Shown here: positions 60,863 through 64,000 of the stretch, piece by piece | How the letters are laid out: every line of letters starts with the position of its first letter | Numbering within the stretch: the first letter of the stretch is position 1 | Assembly: GCF_003008535.1 (NCBI RefSeq) | Contig: NZ_CP027666.1 | Coordinates: 806,001 to 870,000 of the forward strand | Direction of reading: 5' to 3' | DNA: 64,000 nt | From: Ottowia oryzae | GTDB taxonomy: Bacteria; Pseudomonadota; Gammaproteobacteria; Burkholderiales; Burkholderiaceae_C | Program-made: the position numbers and the translations under genes | The notes under the pieces: generated by a model | Seen by the model: the letters and a program-made list of their open reading frames with translations, nothing else | Database searches by the model: none | Told to the model about the DNA's origin: nothing

Positions 60863-60888
60863 AAACCCCTAGGGTAAACCCTAGGGTT
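60863..60888. promoter_or_regulatory. Two CCCTAGGG palindromes in a larger dyad
   Basis: AACCCCTAGGGTAAACCCTAGGG followed by TTG: two copies of the 8-base palindrome CCCTAGGG spaced by TAAA, so the whole 26 bases is near-symmetric. It lies between two diverging genes (the 61-residue frame and the metallophosphoesterase). This is the layout of an operator for a dimeric or tetrameric regulator. Confidence 0.5.
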
Positions 60889-61068
60889 GCCACTCCAAAG
60901 CGTGCAAAGCTGCAGCGCCCCTCAGCCAAACGCGGCTTTCGCGTTGCTTACAAGCCACAAATCAGCCGCTTGGTGCGCTTCGGGCCGTTGCCATCGGCGC
61001 GCGCGGCCGGCGTGCCACAAGCCGACCAGAATGGCGGCCTGACACCCATCCCGGCGAAGATGCAGCCT

Positions 61069-61956
61069 ATGAAGATTCAGCTTTTGTCCGATCTGCACCT
61101 CGAATCCAACCCCGGCTTCGTGCCCACGCCCGCGCCCGATGCCGACGTGCTGGTGCTGGCGGGCGACATCGGCTCGTACCAGCGCGGCTCGGCGCTAGCA
61201 GCGCGCGGCATCGCCGATTTCGGCCTGGCGCCCTTCGCCCGGCGCGCCGACGGCACGGGCTGGCCGGTGCCCGTGGTCTTTGTACCGGGCAACCACGAGT
61301 ACGACGCGCTGGATTTCGACGCCACCCACGCCCGCCTGCGTGAGACGGCCGAGCGGCTGGGCATGGTCTGGCTGGAGCGCGAAACCCACACCTTTGCCGG
61401 CCACGGCGTGCGGCTGATCGGCACCACGCTGTGGGCCGACTTTGACGCGCTGGCCCCGCGCGGCCCCGGCGCCAGCCTGACGGCGCAGCTCACCGCGCGC
61501 GACAAAGCCTTTCGCGCCGCCAACCACTACCTGCGCAGCGCCGCCACCACGCGCGGCGGCCAGCTGTTTTTGGCCGAGCAGATGCGCGAACAGGCGCTGG
61601 TGTGCCAGGACTGGCTGCGCGCCGCGCTGGCCACGCCGTTTGACGGCGCCACCGTGGCCGTCACCCACTTTGCCCCCAGCCTGCGCAGCGCCGACCCGCG
61701 CTACGGCCTCACGCCCGGCACCGCCGGCTTTTGCAACGCGCTGGACGATCTGCTGCCCCAGGCCGACCTGTGGCTGCACGGCCACCTGCACTGCGCGCTG
61801 GACTACCGCGTGGGCCGCTGCCGCGTGGTGGCCAACCCGCTGGGCTACGCCGGCAAGGGCGAGCAGGCCGCCTTCCTGCCCACATTGACGGTGCCCGTGG
61901 CGCGCGCGGCGGACGACAGCGCCCCGGCCAGCCATGCGGCAGGCAGCGCGGCTTGA
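61069..61956 (+). CDS. Calcineurin-like metallophosphoesterase
   Basis: Cytoplasmic phosphoesterase of 295 residues. All metal-binding blocks are in order: SDLHLES (Asp, His), VLAGDIGS (Asp), PGNHEYDA (Asn, His), VTHFAPS (His) and LHGHLHCAL (His, His), ending with a YAGKGEQAAFLP segment. A broad fold covering nucleotide, protein and cAMP phosphoesterases; substrate is unknown. ATG 61069 is chosen because the SDLHLES block must lie within the first 15 residues; ATG 61060 adds three residues. Its leader contains the CCCTAGGG dyad. Confidence 0.88.
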   Translation: MKIQLLSDLHLESNPGFVPTPAPDADVLVLAGDIGSYQRGSALAARGIADFGLAPFARRADGTGWPVPVVFVPGNHEYDALDFDATHARLRETAERLGMVWLERETHTFAGHGVRLIGTTLWADFDALAPRGPGASLTAQLTARDKAFRAANHYLRSAATTRGGQLFLAEQMREQALVCQDWLRAALATPFDGATVAVTHFAPSLRSADPRYGLTPGTAGFCNALDDLLPQADLWLHGHLHCALDYRVGRCRVVANPLGYAGKGEQAAFLPTLTVPVARAADDSAPASHAAGSAA

Positions 61957-62035
61957 TCCTGCGCAGGGGCGCGCGGCGGGCGCCGCTTAGACTTGTGGGG
62001 CTACATCCCCCATTTCCATTCACTGAGGAGCGCGC

Positions 62036-62458
62036 ATGAAAGTCCTACTCGCCGTTGACGGCAGCACCTACACCAAGAAGATGTTGGCCTACCTGACCAC
62101 GCACGAGGACTTTCTGGCCGCCGGCACCGAATTCACCGCCCTCACGGTGATGCCCGCGCTGCCCGCCCGCGCGCGCGCCGCCGTCGGCAAGGAGGCGGTG
62201 GACAGCTACTACTCCGAAGAGGCGGCCAAGGTGCTGGAGCCGGTGCAGAAGTACCTGTCGCGCCACGGCATCACGCCCAAGACCGTCATCAAGGTGGGCC
62301 AGGCGGGCGAAACCATCGCCAAGGTGGCCGATGCGGGCAAGTTCGACCTGCTGATGATGGGCTCGCACGGCAACAGCGCGCTGGGCAACCTGGTGATGGG
62401 CTCGGTCGCCACCCGCGTGCTCGCCGGCTGCAAGGTGCCGGTGATGTTGGTGCGCTGA
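62036..62458 (+). CDS. Universal stress protein, UspA family
   Basis: Protein of 140 residues starting MKVLLAVDGSTYTKKMLAYL. The ATP-binding pattern is GSHGNSALGNLVMGSVATRVL (G-x2-G-x9-G-S/T type), so it likely binds ATP or AMP. Members respond to starvation, redox or envelope stress. A GAGGAG ribosome site precedes ATG by seven bases, and a terminator follows. It is transcribed as one gene or with the metallophosphoesterase (80-base gap). Confidence 0.93.
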   Translation: MKVLLAVDGSTYTKKMLAYLTTHEDFLAAGTEFTALTVMPALPARARAAVGKEAVDSYYSEEAAKVLEPVQKYLSRHGITPKTVIKVGQAGETIAKVADAGKFDLLMMGSHGNSALGNLVMGSVATRVLAGCKVPVMLVR

Positions 62459-62502
62459 GCGCGCCGCCGCATCGGGGCCCGGCTCTGGGCCGCCTTAACC
62501 AG

Positions 62503-62525
62503 CCTGGCACACGCCAGGTTTTTTT
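62503..62525 (+). terminator. Rho-independent terminator of the universal stress gene
   Basis: CCTGGC and GCCAGG (six pairs) around ACAC, followed by a run of seven T. Confidence 0.85.
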
Positions 62526-62529
62526 ATGG

Positions 62530-62590
62530 GTCAAATCGGCCTCTGGCGCAGGTGGCGCCAGCACTGGCAGCTATCAATTGAATAGTATTT
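62530..62590 (-). repeat. Dispersed GATAGCT-family repeat, first of a tandem pair
   Basis: Reverse copy: GGCCTCTGGCGCAGGTGGCG, CCAGCACTGGCAGCTATCAATTG. With the next copy it fills the gap between the universal stress and alpha/beta hydrolase genes. Confidence 0.85.
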
Positions 62591-62621
62591 GCTTGCTGCG
62601 AGCCCGCGGGCTGAGATACCC

Positions 62622-62676
62622 AGTCAAAACGCCCTCTGGCGCCCGTCCAGCCAGCGCTGGCAGCTATGATTTTCGC
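62622..62676 (-). repeat. Dispersed GATAGCT-family repeat, second of a tandem pair
   Basis: Reverse copy: GTCAAAACGCCCTCTGGCGC, CCGTCCAGCCAGCGC, TGGCAGCTATGATTTTC. It lies about 30 bases after the first copy in the same orientation, the only side-by-side pair in the window. Confidence 0.85.
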
Positions 62677-62799
62677 AGTGATCCGAGCGCCGGAGTGCGC
62701 GGGGTAGATGGCGGTGCTACGCGCTAGGCGCCCGCCTGACCCCGGCCACCTGAGCGGCTTCGGCGCGGCTTAGTTCAGCCTGTTACAGCCGGGGGCGGC

Positions 62800-63594
62800 T
62801 CAGTGCGGCCGCATCTTGGCCGTGCGCAGAAAGTGGATCAGCGCCTCGTCGAACGCGTCGGGCTGCTCCAGGTGCGGCAGGTGCCCGGCGCCGGGCAGCG
62901 TGAGCAGTTGCGCGGCGGGAATCGCCTGCGCCATGGCGGCCAGCGTGTCGGGCGGCGCCACGCGGTCTTGCTCGCCCGCCACCAGCAGCGTGGGCGCGGC
63001 GATCTGGCCCAGCGCCGCGCGGCGGTCGAAGCCGCGCATGGCTTCCAGTGCGCGCCGCCACGTCGCCGCGTGCACCTGCGACTGGCAAAAGCGCGCCAGC
63101 TGCACGCCTTCGGGCAGCGCCGCGGGGCCCACCAGCTGGGGCACCAGCGCGTCGGCCACGGCGAGCATGTCGCGGCCCTCGTCCAGCCAGCGCAGCCCTT
63201 CACCGATGACGTGGTCATAGTTGTCGCCCGGCTGCACGGCGGGTGCTGTGGCCACCAGCACCAACTGGTGCACCAGATCGGGGCGGCGCACGGCCACTTC
63301 CTGCGCCAGCATGCCGCCCATGCCGTGGCCGACCAGGGCCACGCTGCGGCGCGGCGCCTCGCCCATCAGTACCTCGATCAGGTGGGCGCAGCTGGCGGCC
63401 AGGCCCATGAAGCTGTAGGGCTCCACCGGCACGCTCTGGCCGTAGCCGGGCATGCTCCAGGCCACGCCGCGAAACCCCAGGCTGGCCAACGCCTCGACCT
63501 GCGGCGCGAACGATCGAAAACTGCCGCCCGAGCCATGCAGCAGCACCACCGTGGGGCCATGGCCAAGCATCGAGAACGTGGGTAGAACGGGCAT
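62800..63594 (-). CDS. Alpha/beta hydrolase-fold protein with Gly at the nucleophile position
   Basis: Protein of 264 residues. The fold is clear: oxyanion segment LLHGSGGSFRSF, acid region LLVAGEQDRVAPP and histidine region LPGAGHLPHLEQPD. The nucleophile elbow reads VGHGMGGMLAQE, so the usual Ser in GHSMGG is Gly (GGC codon, single-frame, no sign of frame error). The rest is typical of the 3-oxoadipate enol-lactonase/esterase group. It may be non-catalytic, use another residue, or act on a substrate through a different mechanism. It lies on the opposite strand from the flavin reductase gene, whose start is divergent from its own. Confidence 0.87.
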   Translation of the reverse strand: MPVLPTFSMLGHGPTVVLLHGSGGSFRSFAPQVEALASLGFRGVAWSMPGYGQSVPVEPYSFMGLAASCAHLIEVLMGEAPRRSVALVGHGMGGMLAQEVAVRRPDLVHQLVLVATAPAVQPGDNYDHVIGEGLRWLDEGRDMLAVADALVPQLVGPAALPEGVQLARFCQSQVHAATWRRALEAMRGFDRRAALGQIAAPTLLVAGEQDRVAPPDTLAAMAQAIPAAQLLTLPGAGHLPHLEQPDAFDEALIHFLRTAKMRPH

Positions 63595-63729
63595 GGGCCT
63601 ATCCTAATCGGCGGGGCTGGACGGCGTGCCATGTGCGGCCCGCGCCGCGCGCCACAGGCCGCATCTCCCTGGCGACCGTGGCGGCACTGCGCCGTCGCTA
63701 TGATCGACGGCTGCCTTCGCGCGTACCCC

Positions 63730-64000
63730 ATGCTTGCACCCACGCCCCCTCTTTTGTCCGAACCCGGCTCGCGCCAATTCCGCAGCGCCATGGGCATGTT
63801 CGCGACCGGCGTGGCCATCGTCACCGTGCGCACGGCGACGGGCGAAGTGGCGGGCCTGACGGTGAATTCATTCAACTCGGTGTCCATGCACCCGCCGCTG
63901 ATCGTGTGGAGCCTGGCGTGCCGCTCGCACGCGGTGCCGGCCTTCAGCGCGGCCACGCACTACGCCATCAACGTGCTGCCGGCCGACCAGCATGCGCTGG
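63730..64000 (+). CDS. Flavin reductase family protein, N-terminal part
   Basis: The first 90 codons, cut by the window's right edge. FRSAMGMFATGVAIVTV, GLTVNSFNSVSMHPPLIVWSL and HYAINVLPADQHAL match the flavin reductase-like FMN-binding fold that supplies reduced flavin to two-component monooxygenases or reduces it itself. It is divergent from the alpha/beta hydrolase gene, a frequent arrangement in aromatic-compound degradation loci, but no oxygenase is visible here. No signal peptide. Confidence 0.87.
   Translation, partial: MLAPTPPLLSEPGSRQFRSAMGMFATGVAIVTVRTATGEVAGLTVNSFNSVSMHPPLIVWSLACRSHAVPAFSAATHYAINVLPADQHAL

Noticed and set aside
62530..62676. Tandem repeats as a CRISPR or attachment site
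   Set aside because: Both are ordinary members of the dispersed GATAGCT-family, with unequal spacing and no integrase nearby.

Overview
The window is a high-GC chromosomal segment of a betaproteobacterium, most likely Burkholderiales family Comamonadaceae (Acidovorax/Ottowia/Comamonas-like). The evidence is the gene content (GTP-type pckG, single-domain methionine synthase, MurU, IPTL-CTERM proteins, GlnE next to YhdP) and at least 16 dispersed copies of a short element with the core GATAGCTGCCAGCGCTGG, a pattern I associate with this family. No rRNA, tRNA, CRISPR array, integrase, transposase or prophage structural gene was recognised. Family assignments come from motifs read in the translations; no database search was run.

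Layout. 1-5.1 kb: start of transketolase (leftward), then MurU-like nucleotidyltransferase, a Rossmann-fold protein, PepP aminopeptidase and a MOSC protein. 5.1-16 kb: a 1158-residue surface protein with eight DUF11 repeats and an IPTL-CTERM tail. Convergent to it is a leftward operon for a tripartite RND efflux pump (outer-membrane factor, adaptor, pump) whose last gene is a rhombosortase-like intramembrane protease. 16-26.2 kb: glnE leftward; yhdP, a nitrilase-family amidase and an orphan PAS histidine kinase rightward. 26.2-27.5 kb: threonine ammonia-lyase.

27.5-34.1 kb is the main accessory locus: an HTH regulator, a type III DNA methyltransferase whose central specificity region is much more AT-rich than its ends, an opposite-strand phosphoribosyltransferase-like gene (with a possible overlapping small gene), and the type III restriction subunit. 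34.1-41.3 kb: PACE-type efflux protein, a Pls/PosA-type single-module NRPS, outer membrane phospholipase A and a phosphopantetheinyl transferase that could activate the NRPS. 41.3-45 kb: a glycine-rich IPTL-CTERM gene broken by an in-frame TAA, the N-terminal unit of split methionine synthase and two lipoproteins. 45.3-50.7 kb: recQ, a Phd/YefM antitoxin and a zeta-like kinase separated by a methyltransferase gene on the opposite strand, and a gabD-like dehydrogenase. 50.9-53.4 kb: a putative lipase effector with an ankyrin lipoprotein, resembling an effector/immunity pair. 53.4-64 kb: a tandem AAA ATPase, a CmpX-like mechanosensitive channel, a 51-residue membrane protein, pckG, a metallophosphoesterase, a universal stress protein, an alpha/beta hydrolase lacking its nucleophile serine and the start of a flavin reductase.

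The most unusual feature at window scale is that two families of short palindromic repeats sit inside coding sequences and are translated in frame. The copies are in murU (both families), glnE, recQ (both families), the restriction subunit, the outer-membrane efflux factor and the phosphopantetheinyl transferase. Other copies supply stop codons (efflux adaptor, glnE) or a start codon (phosphopantetheinyl transferase). The strongest candidates for new biology are this in-frame repeat invasion, the type III R-M locus carrying a phosphoribosyltransferase, and the lipase/ankyrin pair.
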